Shown in pieces: positions 52,975 through 63,163 of a stretch of DNA of 64,000 nt; the first letter of the stretch is position 1; every line of letters starts with the position of its first letter. The stretch is from Bacteroidota bacterium (GTDB lineage Bacteria > Bacteroidota > Bacteroidia > Bacteroidales > UBA10428): the NCBI GenBank assembly GCA_016699695.1, contig CP065006.1, positions 682,001 to 746,000 on the forward strand, in the 5' to 3' direction. Position numbers and translations under genes: made by a program. The notes under the pieces were generated by a model. It did no database searches and had not been told where the DNA came from. It worked only from the letters and a program-made list of their open reading frames with translations.

Positions 52975-54190
52975 GGTATCGCCATAACCATTCCAGAGGG
53001 CCATAATAAAACCGTTTCAACCACAAAGTGGAAAACAGAATCAGTAACGACCATACCCCAATTACCACCATAAATTGCCCAAAGCGCTCGAGCTTACCAA
53101 ATAAACCCAATCCGTAGCCGTAGAAAATAAATCCACACAAAATGGAGGTGAGAATGTAATTGGTAAATGCCATTTTTCCTGTCGAAGTCATGCTTGCCTT
53201 AAACCCTGCCATGCGCGTTGATATTGCGATTAGCATCACAATGCCAATATAGGCCAGAGAAGAAGGGATACTACCAAACAAGTTATACAGGTAACCAACT
53301 ATCATTGAATATTCCATAGCCCATTGATGTTCATAATTTTGCCGAATTCCAACAATACTCAGCAACATTCCGAGTGGCAGCCCAATAAAAATAAGTCTTT
53401 TGTAAAACACAGCGGGTTTCGAAGCGGTAAGCACCCCGGTTTTATAAAGTGCCATGCCTAAAAACATCATGGCCGAAACGCGCCAGAAATAAAATTTGGC
53501 AAAATGCTGAGTGTGCTCGTATTTCAGAATAGGTAGCCAATGTTTAATGAGTTCGATATAACTCCCATGCACAGCAGCGACTTCTTTTGTTACATGATCC
53601 GGGCTGGGTTGCCAGGCCATGAGGTTAGCATGAACAACCGAACTAGTCCAGTCCCTTACCTCGCTATATTGCTGCAGAGCCAACAGCACGGGAACCAAAA
53701 AAAACGCACCTGCAATCCAAAATAGCTTTTTCGATGAAAAGTCGCGAAACAAGAACACAAACACTCCGCACAAACTATAGGTTACAAGAATATCTCCGTA
53801 CCAGATAAGGTAAGCATGCGTAAGTCCGAAGAAAAAAAGCCAGAAATTTCTTCGTAGCTGAACCTTCCACGGATGGGCTCCTTGCTGCTTTTTTCGTTCG
53901 TACAGCAGAATTACCCCTGCACCAAAAAGCATGGAGAAAATATTGATGAATTTTTCGCTGGCTACCAGTTGGTTAAACCACCAGACTACTTTATGTATTC
54001 CACTTAATTCGCCAAAAGCAAAAGGATTGGAATATGCCGCACTTATCATGGCAAAGCTCTGTATGTTCATGATAAGTATGCCCAGAACGGCAATTCCCCT
54101 AAGCAAGTCAAGTGACTGGATACGATCGTTCGGAAGGCGGGCTTCGTTGTAGGTAGGTTGGTTCATTACAGGTAGCATTTGGTGGCGCAA
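52940..54190 (-). CDS. DUF418 membrane protein (YeiB-like)
   Basis: About 416 residues, rich in hydrophobic helices. The N-terminal block [21 protein letters not shown] and the F-S-M-L-F-G-A-G segment are characteristic of DUF418 and of the broader heparan-acetyltransferase-like families. The C-terminal [31 protein letters not shown] (in two parts) is the DUF418 domain itself. Function in bacteria is unknown; membrane acyl transfer has been suggested by resemblance. It converges on the glycosyltransferase gene, with a 35-base overlap at the 3' ends. Starts at codons 5 or 9 are also possible. Confidence 0.85.
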   Translation of the reverse strand: [416 protein letters not shown]

Positions 54191-54310
54191 AAATAATTTA
54201 TTTTGGAATAAATAAACTATTCCAAAGGCATATTGCTATTTGCAATAGAATATCATAAGGCTATATAAACCCTTTTATTAATTTTAGCCTCGAAACTTGA
54301 AAAATACACA

Positions 54311-55699
54311 ATGAAAGATAAACCCGGCATTCTGAAATCGACATTAAAAGAACTCACCCAACCTTTTATTGACCTGGCACATACTTCAAGAGCCTTGTTA
54401 GGTGTCAACCTTTCCTATGTCATCGAAGGAATCACCTATTTTGGCGTTGTTGGTTTGCTTACACTCTTTTTTAATGAAAACATTGGTCTTACGGATAAGG
54501 TGTCGGGCTATATGGTAGGGTTTCTCACCGGTGGTATTACACTTGCTATGTTGTTACTTGGGGCTACTGTAGATTGGATAGGTGTGCGGAAGGCCTTTTT
54601 AATTTCGCTTTTCTTGATGCTCCTCGGCCGGATTGTACTCACCCTTTCACCTTCCATGGCAACCACAGGTATGGGCTCTCCTGCTTTTTGGATGTCGGGG
54701 TTTGGACTTTTAGGCATCATACTCGGATATGGAATCTACCAACCTGCTGCTTATGCGGCTGTAAAGAAATTTACCAACTCGAAAAACTCTGCCATGGGTT
54801 ATGCCATGCTCTATGCACTGATGAACCTTGGAGGTTTTTTGCCCGGAATCATATCGCCACCCATAAGAAGGGCTCATGGAATAACTGGTGTTTTCTGGGT
54901 TTTTGTGACGCTTACCGTGCTTGGTATGCTTATAGTTACTCTTATAATAACAAAAAAAGCTGAAAGAGAAGCTACACAGAGCGCCCTGGAAGAAGACTCT
55001 TCTCCTGCTGCAAACTCTGAAACCCAGGCAATAGAGGAATTGAAAGGGAGAGAAAAGCTTCGTTATTATATGAAGAATTTTCCGCTTAAAGATTTTCGAT
55101 TCCTGTTTTTTATTTTTGCGCTTATTCCGGTTCAAACATTGTTTGCCCACAACTGGCTCACTCTACCTGCTTATACCAGTCGCGCCTTCGACGGTTTTGT
55201 AGAGAACAATTTCGAATTTTTTGTAAATCTGAACCCTATTCTCATTTTTATACTTACACCCGTTATCACCGCCCTTACCATGCGACGCGACACGTATAAA
55301 ATGATGATCGTCGGCACTCTGATCATGGCTCTTCCTACCTTTTTCCTTACCCTTGGTCCCAGCCTCCACACCCTGATGGCTTACCTGATACTGATGACCA
55401 TTGGCGAAGCCATGTGGCAACCACGCTTTTTACAATGGGTTGCTGACATTGCCCCAAAGGGAATGGTGGGCATCTATATGGGAATTGGTCAATTCCCATG
55501 GTTCTTAACGAAGATTGTAACAGCTATGTATTCCGGATGGTTCCTGGCCAATTATTGCCCTGCTGATGCCCAACCTGAAAACCTGCAAACCGAATTTATG
55601 TGGCTGGTTTATGCCTGTATTGCTGTGAGCACACCTGTTTTGCTTCTACTTGCGCGTAAATGGATGAGAAAAGGATTTAAAGTGAAACACGGACAATAA
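54311..55699 (+). CDS. MFS transporter, POT/PTR-like
   Basis: 462 residues with about twelve membrane helices and a charged loop in the middle (residues about 215-255, rich in Glu and Ser). Typical MFS features include GVVGLLTLFFNENIG, the loop-2 motif GATVDWIGVRKAFLISL (G-x-x-x-D-x-x-G-x-R-K) and a later GFLPGIISPPIRRAHG. The helix pattern resembles the proton-oligopeptide branch, but the E-x-x-E-R peptide motif was not found, so the substrate is left open. No operon partner: it is followed by MarC 33 bases later and might be co-transcribed. Confidence 0.82.
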   Translation: MKDKPGILKSTLKELTQPFIDLAHTSRALLGVNLSYVIEGITYFGVVGLLTLFFNENIGLTDKVSGYMVGFLTGGITLAMLLLGATVDWIGVRKAFLISLFLMLLGRIVLTLSPSMATTGMGSPAFWMSGFGLLGIILGYGIYQPAAYAAVKKFTNSKNSAMGYAMLYALMNLGGFLPGIISPPIRRAHGITGVFWVFVTLTVLGMLIVTLIITKKAEREATQSALEEDSSPAANSETQAIEELKGREKLRYYMKNFPLKDFRFLFFIFALIPVQTLFAHNWLTLPAYTSRAFDGFVENNFEFFVNLNPILIFILTPVITALTMRRDTYKMMIVGTLIMALPTFFLTLGPSLHTLMAYLILMTIGEAMWQPRFLQWVADIAPKGMVGIYMGIGQFPWFLTKIVTAMYSGWFLANYCPADAQPENLQTEFMWLVYACIAVSTPVLLLLARKWMRKGFKVKHGQ

Positions 55700-55732
55700 T
55701 AAGTATGGTTTTCTAAACTAAAAAGTACCCGC

Positions 55733-56377
55733 ATGAACGAATATTTTGTCTTCGGACTGCTTGCCTTTACTTCATTTTTTACCCTCGTGAACCCGCTTGG
55801 ATCGCTGCCAGTATTTTTAACCATGACCGCCAACCTTGATGCACGACACCGCGACCGGACTGCACTAAAGGCCGTGCTGGTGGCCCTTATTACAATGGTA
55901 TTTTTTATGTACACCGGAAAACTGCTCTTTAGTTTTTTTGGAATATCCATAAACAGTTTCCGTATTGTGGGTGGAGTGATATTTTTTATCATGGGCATGG
56001 ATATGCTGCAGGCCAGATTGGGGACCATAAAGGTTCAGGAAACCGAAATTAAGAAATACGTGAACGATATTTCGGTTACCCCGCTTGCCATTCCGCTTAT
56101 TTGCGGCCCCGGTGCCATAACCAACTCCATTGTGCTGATGGGAGATGCCGACGATGCCGGTAAAAAAATCGCCTTATTTATTGGTACACTTTCGGTATTG
56201 GCCATTACCTACCTGGTATATTACGGTGGATCGAAGCTGGTAAACATACTCGGGCAAACCGGGCTAAATGTACTTACGCGGTTAATGGGCCTGATTGTAA
56301 TGGTGATCGCAGTCGAATTCTTCTTTAGCGGACTTAAACCGGTATTGCTCGATATTTTTCCACAGGCTATTTTATAA
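55733..56377 (+). CDS. MarC-family integral membrane protein
   Basis: 214 residues with six hydrophobic helices and the MarC signatures FFTLVNPLGSLPVFLTMT (N-P-x-G-x-x-P) and VTPLAIPLICGPGAITNSIV (P-x-x-x-P-x-x-x-G-P-G), which repeat the same half-structure twice. Despite the name, no drug-resistance role is established; the family is of unknown transport function. It is 33 bases after the MFS transporter and 43 before mnmA, all on the same strand. Confidence 0.9.
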   Translation: MNEYFVFGLLAFTSFFTLVNPLGSLPVFLTMTANLDARHRDRTALKAVLVALITMVFFMYTGKLLFSFFGISINSFRIVGGVIFFIMGMDMLQARLGTIKVQETEIKKYVNDISVTPLAIPLICGPGAITNSIVLMGDADDAGKKIALFIGTLSVLAITYLVYYGGSKLVNILGQTGLNVLTRLMGLIVMVIAVEFFFSGLKPVLLDIFPQAIL

Positions 56378-56420
56378 TGCATAGTTTCTGGTCTGCAAAC
56401 TTGAGTTTAAGATTAGTTAG

Positions 56421-57473
56421 ATGAGCAAAAAAGTTCTCGTAGGTATTAGCGGAGGAATTGACAGTGCAGTTACAGCCCTTCAATTAAAGCAAGAAGGATT
56501 TGAGGTTCTTGGGGTTCATTTGCAAATGGTGGAAGAGCCATTAGAACTACAACTGCGTATTAATCAGATTGCAGGAGTGCTTCAGATTGAAATACCTACC
56601 CTCGATTGCCGCGAAGCTTTTCAAAACATTGTGATCGATGCCTTTCGACTCGGCCATCTGGCCGGGAATACACCCAGCCCATGCTCCACCTGTAATCCGC
56701 AGCTGAAATGGCAATTGCTGCAAGATACTGCCGATCAGTATGGCATTGAATATATTGCTACAGGGCATTATATTCAAACAGTGCAAGACGATGGACTCTG
56801 GTATCTGAAAAAAGGAAATGATCCTCTCAAAGATCAGTCTTACTTTTTATGGGGACTCGATCAGAAGGTACTACCACGAATAATCACACCTCTCGGCACC
56901 CTCACAAAACAGGAAGTTAGACAAATAGCCCAATTATCGGGTTTGCAGTTTCTCGACAAACAAAAAGAAAGTACTGGACTTTGCTTTGCACAGGGATTAG
57001 GTTATGCTGACCTGATAAGGAAGTACATCCCTGAGTCCGTTGATTTTCCAAAAGGTCCGGTAGTTGATCAGGAAGGTTTTAAGATAGGTGAACACAATGG
57101 TTATCTTTATTACACCATTGGGCAGAAGAAAGATATTTTCTGGTATCACGTTACCGATAAAGCTTTGTGCATTGTCAAAATTATTCCCGAAACCAATACA
57201 CTGGTAGCCGGATTGCCAGAATCTCTCTGGAATAAAGAATTTTACGTAAACAATTGCAGAATTATCAACGAAAAATTGTTGTTGGAAAGTAATGAAATTG
57301 AAGTAAAAGTGCGCGGATATGGTTTGAATCCAGATGGATTTGCCAGTATAGTAAAAACAGGACCTGCTCAATATCATGTAACCCTCAAAAAGGCAGCCTG
57401 GGCTATGGCGCCAGGCCAACCCGTTGTTTTTTATCATCAAAATATGCTCTTGGGTGGAGGTATCTGCCAATAG
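56421..57473 (+). CDS. mnmA: tRNA 2-thiouridylase MnmA
   Basis: 350 residues. Inserts sulfur at C2 of wobble uridine in tRNA for Lys, Glu and Gln. The N-terminal PP-loop is VGISGGIDSAVTALQL. Both catalytic cysteines are in their usual places: PSPCSTCNPQLKW near residue 95 and ESTGLCFAQGLGY near residue 193. The KDQSYFLWGL and GEHNGYLYYTIGQKKD segments are also diagnostic. Bacteroidota often carry two mnmA paralogues; the ID in GGID where VD is common, and the S-T-C after PC, show mild divergence, so it may be the second copy. Confidence 0.9.
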   Translation: MSKKVLVGISGGIDSAVTALQLKQEGFEVLGVHLQMVEEPLELQLRINQIAGVLQIEIPTLDCREAFQNIVIDAFRLGHLAGNTPSPCSTCNPQLKWQLLQDTADQYGIEYIATGHYIQTVQDDGLWYLKKGNDPLKDQSYFLWGLDQKVLPRIITPLGTLTKQEVRQIAQLSGLQFLDKQKESTGLCFAQGLGYADLIRKYIPESVDFPKGPVVDQEGFKIGEHNGYLYYTIGQKKDIFWYHVTDKALCIVKIIPETNTLVAGLPESLWNKEFYVNNCRIINEKLLLESNEIEVKVRGYGLNPDGFASIVKTGPAQYHVTLKKAAWAMAPGQPVVFYHQNMLLGGGICQ

Positions 57474-57623
57474 CAAAGCAATATCCGGTAACGTACACTG
57501 GTTGCTTAAAATCCGCACACATATTAACTTCCTATTGCACTTGGATATAGTTTAATTTCATACATTTACGCAATCTGGTTAATAAATTGTATCCCTAAGT
57601 CGTTGCTCTAACTAGATTAAAAC

Positions 57624-60290
57624 ATGCACATCCTGGCTTTTCATTCCTTCTGCCGAGCAGGAATTGGTATTATGCTGCTATTTCTGCCCATTATTGTTTA
57701 TGCGCAAAAAAGGCAATACCAAACACAAAAACTATCTGGTAATACCTTGCATATCGATGGAGTGATCGACGAAGCAGCCTGGGAGCTTGTAGAATGGTCG
57801 GGCGAATTTACCCAAACCACTCCCTATGAAAAACAAGCCCCCAGTCAGCCTACTCAATTTAAAATGCTTTACGACGACAACAACCTGTATATTGCCATCA
57901 AGGCTTTTGACTCGGCACCCGATAGCATAGTGCGGCGTATGTCACGGCGCGATGGCTTTGAGGGCGACTGGGTAGAGGTAAACATCGATAGTTACCACGA
58001 TTTGCTCACTGCCTTCTCATTTACAGTTTCAGCGGCAGGGGTAAAAGGTGACGAAAAAATTACCAACAATAGCAATTTCGACCCTAACTGGGACCCAATT
58101 TGGTATGTAAAAACAAGTGTCGATCAACTCGGTTGGGTAGCAGAAATGCGCATACCCTTTACTCAATTGCGATTTGGAAAAGAGGAAGAATATGTTTGGG
58201 GTTTGCAGGTTAGCCGAAGGCTATTTCGTAAGGATGAAAAATCGGTATGGCAATTTATCTCGCCACAAGCCAGTGGGTGGGTCAATCATTTTGGAGAAAT
58301 TCACGGCATTGCCAATATTCAACCAAAAAAACAAAAAGACATTACTCCCTATACATTAGGCCGGCTTGAAACCTATGAAAAAGAAGAAGGAAATCCATAT
58401 TCTTTAGGGCGCGAGTTATCGGCCTCTGCAGGATTAGACAGCAAGATAGGACTTACCAACGACCTTACCCTTGATATAACAGTTAATCCCGATTTTGGCC
58501 AGGTAGAAGCTGACCCATCTGAGGTGAATTTAACCACATTCGAAACCTATCTGCCTGAAAAAAGAATGTTCTTTATCGAAGGCAGAAACATTCTCAGCCA
58601 CCAGATCACTCCCGGAGGACCTTTTTATAGTGACAACTTGTTTTACTCCCGCCGCATCGGAAAACAGCCCAGTATATGGCCTGAGCTGGACGACAACTAC
58701 AACGAATATGCCGACATGCCAGACAATACTACCATACTTACCGCAATTAAACTTACAGGAAAAACCAGAAAAGGTCTGTCAATCGGTCTTATGGAAAACC
58801 TCACCCTGGAGGAAAAAGCAGAAGTTGCCAGGGAAATACCCAACGGCACCACTCCAAGCTATTCTTACAGGAGCGAAATTGCAGAACCCCTTACCAATTA
58901 TTTAGCAGGTAGGATTGAACAAGACCTGAACCATTCGAATACCCGGGTAGGGGCTATGTTTACAGCCACAAACAGAAATCTGTTTACCCCGGAGCTTATG
59001 CAATCCCTGCCCCTTTCTGCCTGCACCGGCGGAGTAAACTTTAACCACGAGTGGAAAGATAAAACCTATTATCTCAACCTAAATTTGGTAGCAAGCGAGG
59101 TGCATGCTAGTAAAGAAAAACTATCGGAAATGCAAAACAGTTCACCCCACTATTTTCAGCGATCAGATGCACCGCATATCGAGGTAGACAGCACCAAAAC
59201 GAAACTAACCGGAACAGGAGGATCCATTCAACTTGGGAAAGCCGGTAATGGGAAATGGAGGTTTTTAAGTTGGGTTACTTACCGTTCGCCAGAACTAAAC
59301 CTCAACGATATGGGTTACATGGTGCGTAACGACGAGGTACAGGAGATATTCTGGATACAATATGCAGAAAATGCACCCAAAGGATTTTACCGAAGCTATT
59401 CCATAAACTTTAACCAATGGGTGGGCACGACAACAGCACCCGAATACCTTTACCTGGGCTTTAACCTGAATGGAGGCTTACAATATAAAAATCACTGGGA
59501 AACTTGGGCAGGTTTTTCGCGCGATGCCCGCTCGGTGTCAACCCAAACTCTTCGTGGCGGTCCGTCTTTGCTTTATGATGGATACACCGACCTGTTTGTG
59601 TATGCCAATACCGATGGCAGAAAAAAAATTCAACTTGGATTAGGTGCCTCTGGTGGTGCCCAGGATGGGTTTACTACTAAAAACCAATCGGTTTATGGCG
59701 AAATTGGTCTGCAATTATCCGACGCCATAAAAGTTACGCTCGAACCGGCTTTTAGGACCAGCTACGATGAATTGGCCTATGTTTCAAATGCCGACTATCA
59801 GGAACTTACCCGCTATGTGCGCGGCACCATCAACCGGCAGGAGTCGAGCCTTGTAATGCGGTTCACAATCAATCTCACACCTGATTTTACTATTCAGGGT
59901 TATGCCATGCCTTTTGTTTCTACGGCCAGCTACACCGATTTTAAATACATTACTGAATCAAAAGCTGCTGACTTTGACCACCGCTTTGCGATGTATGCTC
60001 CCGAGCAGATTCGTTTCGAGGATGATGAATACCTTGTAGACGAAAACCTCGATGGAACAAGCGATTATAGTTTCAATCCAAATTATAAAGTGCTCGATTT
60101 CAATTCTAACCTTGTTTTACGGTGGGAATACCTTCCCGGATCGACCATTTACATTGTATGGTCGCAAAACCGCAACAGCGATTCCACTGAAGGTACACCA
60201 CGTTTAAATAAAGATATGTACAACCTTTTTTACCATACCTACCCATCGAATGTAATTCTTATTAAACTCTCTTACAGAATAGGTTTATAA
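57624..60290 (+). CDS. DUF5916 outer-membrane protein with CBM9-like N-terminal domain (second copy)
   Basis: 888 residues with a signal peptide (IGIMLLFLPIIVYAQ). Residues about 40-215 match the CBM9-like fold (LHIDGVIDEAAWELVEW, MLYDDNNLYIAIKAFDS, WVAEMRIPFTQLRFG). The DUF5916 region has TVNPDFGQVEADPSEVNL and PEKRMFFIEGRNI, then barrel-like strands. It is clearly paralogous to the protein at 12470-15133, sharing the same motif order and length, but here no TonB receptor or DUF4249 gene is adjacent. Function is unknown. It is 150 bases after mnmA and probably transcribed alone. Confidence 0.85.
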   Translation: MHILAFHSFCRAGIGIMLLFLPIIVYAQKRQYQTQKLSGNTLHIDGVIDEAAWELVEWSGEFTQTTPYEKQAPSQPTQFKMLYDDNNLYIAIKAFDSAPDSIVRRMSRRDGFEGDWVEVNIDSYHDLLTAFSFTVSAAGVKGDEKITNNSNFDPNWDPIWYVKTSVDQLGWVAEMRIPFTQLRFGKEEEYVWGLQVSRRLFRKDEKSVWQFISPQASGWVNHFGEIHGIANIQPKKQKDITPYTLGRLETYEKEEGNPYSLGRELSASAGLDSKIGLTNDLTLDITVNPDFGQVEADPSEVNLTTFETYLPEKRMFFIEGRNILSHQITPGGPFYSDNLFYSRRIGKQPSIWPELDDNYNEYADMPDNTTILTAIKLTGKTRKGLSIGLMENLTLEEKAEVAREIPNGTTPSYSYRSEIAEPLTNYLAGRIEQDLNHSNTRVGAMFTATNRNLFTPELMQSLPLSACTGGVNFNHEWKDKTYYLNLNLVASEVHASKEKLSEMQNSSPHYFQRSDAPHIEVDSTKTKLTGTGGSIQLGKAGNGKWRFLSWVTYRSPELNLNDMGYMVRNDEVQEIFWIQYAENAPKGFYRSYSINFNQWVGTTTAPEYLYLGFNLNGGLQYKNHWETWAGFSRDARSVSTQTLRGGPSLLYDGYTDLFVYANTDGRKKIQLGLGASGGAQDGFTTKNQSVYGEIGLQLSDAIKVTLEPAFRTSYDELAYVSNADYQELTRYVRGTINRQESSLVMRFTINLTPDFTIQGYAMPFVSTASYTDFKYITESKAADFDHRFAMYAPEQIRFEDDEYLVDENLDGTSDYSFNPNYKVLDFNSNLVLRWEYLPGSTIYIVWSQNRNSDSTEGTPRLNKDMYNLFYHTYPSNVILIKLSYRIGL

Positions 60291-60483
60291 AATTCATTTA
60301 CATCGGTAGAGGAATCCTTGCCATACATAAAAGCGTGTTCATCGATAGATATTGTTTTCACTTTTAACCTAGCCTTGAATAAACCTTCACTGCTTATAAA
60401 AATAGAAGGCCTCCTCCTTTTAGCTTGCTTTATTTCGTATCTTTACAAGCTTAAAATAACTATTTAAATACACGATTAACACT

Positions 60484-61728
60484 TTGACATTTAACGATTT
60501 TAATCTCGACGACAGCCTAATAGAAGGAATTGAAGCACTTGGATTTGAAACTCCAAGCCCGATACAAGCAAAAGCCATCCCCATCATTCTTCAGGGAAAA
60601 GACATTATTGCCTCCGCGCAAACCGGCACCGGAAAAACTGCCGCCTTTTTATTGCCCATTATTCAAAGGTTAATCACCGCGAAACAACATAACAAGGCCA
60701 AAGCCCTTATTGTGGTGCCTACCCGCGAATTGGCCATACAGATTGACCAAATGCTGGAAGGCATTTCCTATTTTACACCCATTAGTTCGGTAGCGGTGTA
60801 TGGGGGTAGCGACGGATCGCTTTTCCAGAAAGAGAAACATGCCCTTTCAAGCGGTGCAGAAATAATTATCAGCACACCCGGTCGCTTGAAAATGCACCTG
60901 AACATGGACAATGTCGATTTCAGCCAACTTGAATACCTGGTGCTTGACGAGGCCGATCGTATGCTCGACATGGGTTTTCATGAAGACATCATGAAGATAA
61001 TATCTTACCTTCCAAAGAAAAGACAGAACCTGCTTTTCTCTGCAACCATGCCACATAAAATCAGAGAACTGGCACGTAAAATACTGTACAAGCCAGAAGA
61101 AATAAGTATTTCGGTTTCGAAACCAGCTGAAAAAATTAAGCATTCGGCTTTTGTGGTGTACGATACACAAAAAGTGAAACTGGTAAGCTATCTGCTCAAC
61201 GAAAGAAAGTTTTCGTCTGTATTAATTTTTTGCTCTACCAAAGTGAGCACGAAGCAGCTTGCCCGCGAACTGAAAAACAAAAACTTTAGGGTCGAAGACA
61301 TCCATTCCGACCTGGAACAGAACCAACGGGAAAAAGTGTTGAACGATTTCAAATCGAAAGCCATCAATATCCTCGTAGCCACCGACATCATGTCGCGTGG
61401 AATTGACGTGGAAGATATTGACCTGGTAATCAATTACGATGTACCCCACGACGGCGAGGATTACATTCACCGTATTGGTCGCACGGCTCGTGCTGCGGCT
61501 GAAGGCATGGCGTTTACCTTTGTAACCGAAAAGGAACAAATTAAATTTAGCCGTATCGAGAAGCTTCTGGGTAAAGAAGTAACCAAAGAAGTGTTGCCAG
61601 AATTTCTTGGCGATGCCCCAACCTTTAAAGCCAAGCCTTCCGGTGAACATCATCATCGTAAAAAGGCTTTTTACAGCAAAAACTACAAGGGTAAAAGCCC
61701 TGGACAGAAGCAACAACAGAACTCATAA
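60484..61728 (+). CDS. rhlE: DEAD-box RNA helicase, RhlE-like
   Basis: 414 residues. All helicase motifs are visible: Q motif TPSPIQAKAIP, AQTGTGKT, PTRELA, GGSDG, TPGRLK, VLDEADRMLD, FSAT, ILIFC-like VLIFCS, VATDIMSRGID and HRIGRTARA. The C-terminal tail from about residue 370 is basic and Lys/Gln-rich, as in RhlE. No in-frame ATG lies between the upstream stop (60457-60459) and the conserved start; the gene therefore begins with TTG at 60484, giving MTFNDFNLDDSLIEG, which aligns with relatives. Acts in RNA remodelling or cold adaptation. Confidence 0.93.
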   Translation: MTFNDFNLDDSLIEGIEALGFETPSPIQAKAIPIILQGKDIIASAQTGTGKTAAFLLPIIQRLITAKQHNKAKALIVVPTRELAIQIDQMLEGISYFTPISSVAVYGGSDGSLFQKEKHALSSGAEIIISTPGRLKMHLNMDNVDFSQLEYLVLDEADRMLDMGFHEDIMKIISYLPKKRQNLLFSATMPHKIRELARKILYKPEEISISVSKPAEKIKHSAFVVYDTQKVKLVSYLLNERKFSSVLIFCSTKVSTKQLARELKNKNFRVEDIHSDLEQNQREKVLNDFKSKAINILVATDIMSRGIDVEDIDLVINYDVPHDGEDYIHRIGRTARAAAEGMAFTFVTEKEQIKFSRIEKLLGKEVTKEVLPEFLGDAPTFKAKPSGEHHHRKKAFYSKNYKGKSPGQKQQQNS

Positions 61729-61926
61729 AAGGCTTTTGTGAAGACCTTAGCCAGATACTCCCTGGGTTCTTAAGGGTTATATAGAAATCCTGGCAATTAT
61801 GTTGGTTTAAGGTTGGGACCTTATGCATATAGATTTGCATAGGTTTAGACTAACGTTTATAACCAAATAAATCCCTCCTGGTAAATTATTCAATAAAAAT
61901 CCGACCCGATTCCGGCAGAAACAAGC

Positions 61927-61934
61927 TATCTTTG
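61927..61934 (+). promoter_or_regulatory. Candidate -7 box upstream of the RicT-like gene
   Basis: TATCTTTG fits TAnnTTTG and lies 23 bases before the ATG at 61958. Confidence 0.4.
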
Positions 61935-61957
61935 TTTAGAATAAATCTAAATAAGAG

Positions 61958-63109
61958 ATGAGCTGTTCCACATGCCCCTCAAGGGCAATACTCAATACAA
62001 GTGAGCAAACCGAAAGAGACATATCGTGCGGAAAACTCGACGCCTACGATTGGTTAAAGGATATACCCGATTCGCCGGAAGGCACAAAGCTGGTGGAAGT
62101 GCGGTTTAAAAACACCCGGAAAGAGTTTTTCTATAACGAAAAAGACCTCGACCTAAAGAGAGGTGAATACGTGGCTGTTGAAGCCGAACGTGGCCATGAC
62201 ATCGGACAAATTACGCTCACCGGCACAGTGGCCAAGATGCAACTAAAGCGAAAGAATCCAAAGCATCTGAATAAAAAAATTGTCTACCGTAAAGCTACAT
62301 CTGCCGACCTCGAGAAATGGCAGATGGCGCGCTTAAAAGAACGATCGACACTTATTAAAGCAAGGCAGATAGCAGAGAACCTTCAACTCGAAATGAAAGT
62401 AAGTGACGTAGAATTTCAGGGCGATGGCACCAAGGCTACCTTTTATTATATTGCCGAAGGACGAATCGATTTTCGGGAATTAATCAAACATTTTGCCCAA
62501 TCGTTTAGCGTAAAAATTGATATGCGCCAGATTGGTTCGCGCCAGGAGGCTGCACTTATCGGAGGCATTGGCTCATGCGGTAAAGAACTCTGCTGTTCGA
62601 CCTGGCGGACCAACCTGAATACGGTTTTAACCCAGGCAGCCAAAATACAAGACCTGCCGCACAACGCCCAGAAATTAACAGGACAATGCGGTAAACTAAA
62701 ATGTTGCCTGATGTATGAATTAGGCACCTATCTGGAAGCTCAGGAAGATTTTCCGGATGTATTGCTCGAATTGGAGGTAGAAAAAGGAATCGCCTATCCA
62801 TATAAAAAGGATCTTCTGAAACGCATCATCTTTTACAGCTATGAGCCGGGCAACAGCAGCCACCTTATTGCCGTTCCCCTCGAACGTGTAAAGGAAATCA
62901 TTCAGCTTAACAAAAAAGGAATCAAGCCTGAATTGAAAGAGGAGGCTGTTCAGGTGCCTGAAATGAACTTTATCACAGAAGAAAACGACATCAACCGGTT
63001 TAACAAGAAACCAAACCGCACGGATGCTCCGGCCAACAAAAACAAACGATCATTTCACAGAAAACACCAGAAAGGTAACAATTCTGACCGGCACCAAAGA
63101 CCATTGTAA
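61958..63109 (+). CDS. RicT-like PSP1-domain protein
   Basis: 383 residues, cytosolic. The PSP1 C-terminal domain spans about residues 60-260 with KTFFYNEKDL-like KEFFYNEKDLDLKRGEYVAVE (in two parts), DFRELIKHFAQSFSVKIDMRQIGSRQEA (in two parts) and the Cys-rich GIGSCGKELCCSTW and LTGQCGKLKCCLMYEL that are typical of RicT/YaaT iron-sulfur proteins. An N-terminal CSTCPSRA adds more cysteines. In Bacillus, RicT acts with RicA and RicF to stimulate RNase Y cleavage; no such partners are adjacent here. The C-terminus is a Lys- and Asn-rich tail that is probably disordered. Confidence 0.85.
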   Translation: MSCSTCPSRAILNTSEQTERDISCGKLDAYDWLKDIPDSPEGTKLVEVRFKNTRKEFFYNEKDLDLKRGEYVAVEAERGHDIGQITLTGTVAKMQLKRKNPKHLNKKIVYRKATSADLEKWQMARLKERSTLIKARQIAENLQLEMKVSDVEFQGDGTKATFYYIAEGRIDFRELIKHFAQSFSVKIDMRQIGSRQEAALIGGIGSCGKELCCSTWRTNLNTVLTQAAKIQDLPHNAQKLTGQCGKLKCCLMYELGTYLEAQEDFPDVLLELEVEKGIAYPYKKDLLKRIIFYSYEPGNSSHLIAVPLERVKEIIQLNKKGIKPELKEEAVQVPEMNFITEENDINRFNKKPNRTDAPANKNKRSFHRKHQKGNNSDRHQRPL

Positions 63110-63163
63110 AAATTGACTTCTGCCTCACTGTTTCGTAACTTGCAGGTTCAAATAGTGTTAAGG

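Noticed and set aside
61222..61716. 164-codon frame antisense to the RNA helicase gene
   Set aside because: Shadow of conserved helicase motifs; no independent support.
63113..63163. Upstream TTG start of pcm
   Set aside because: Adds 17 residues before a good signal peptide and has no family support.
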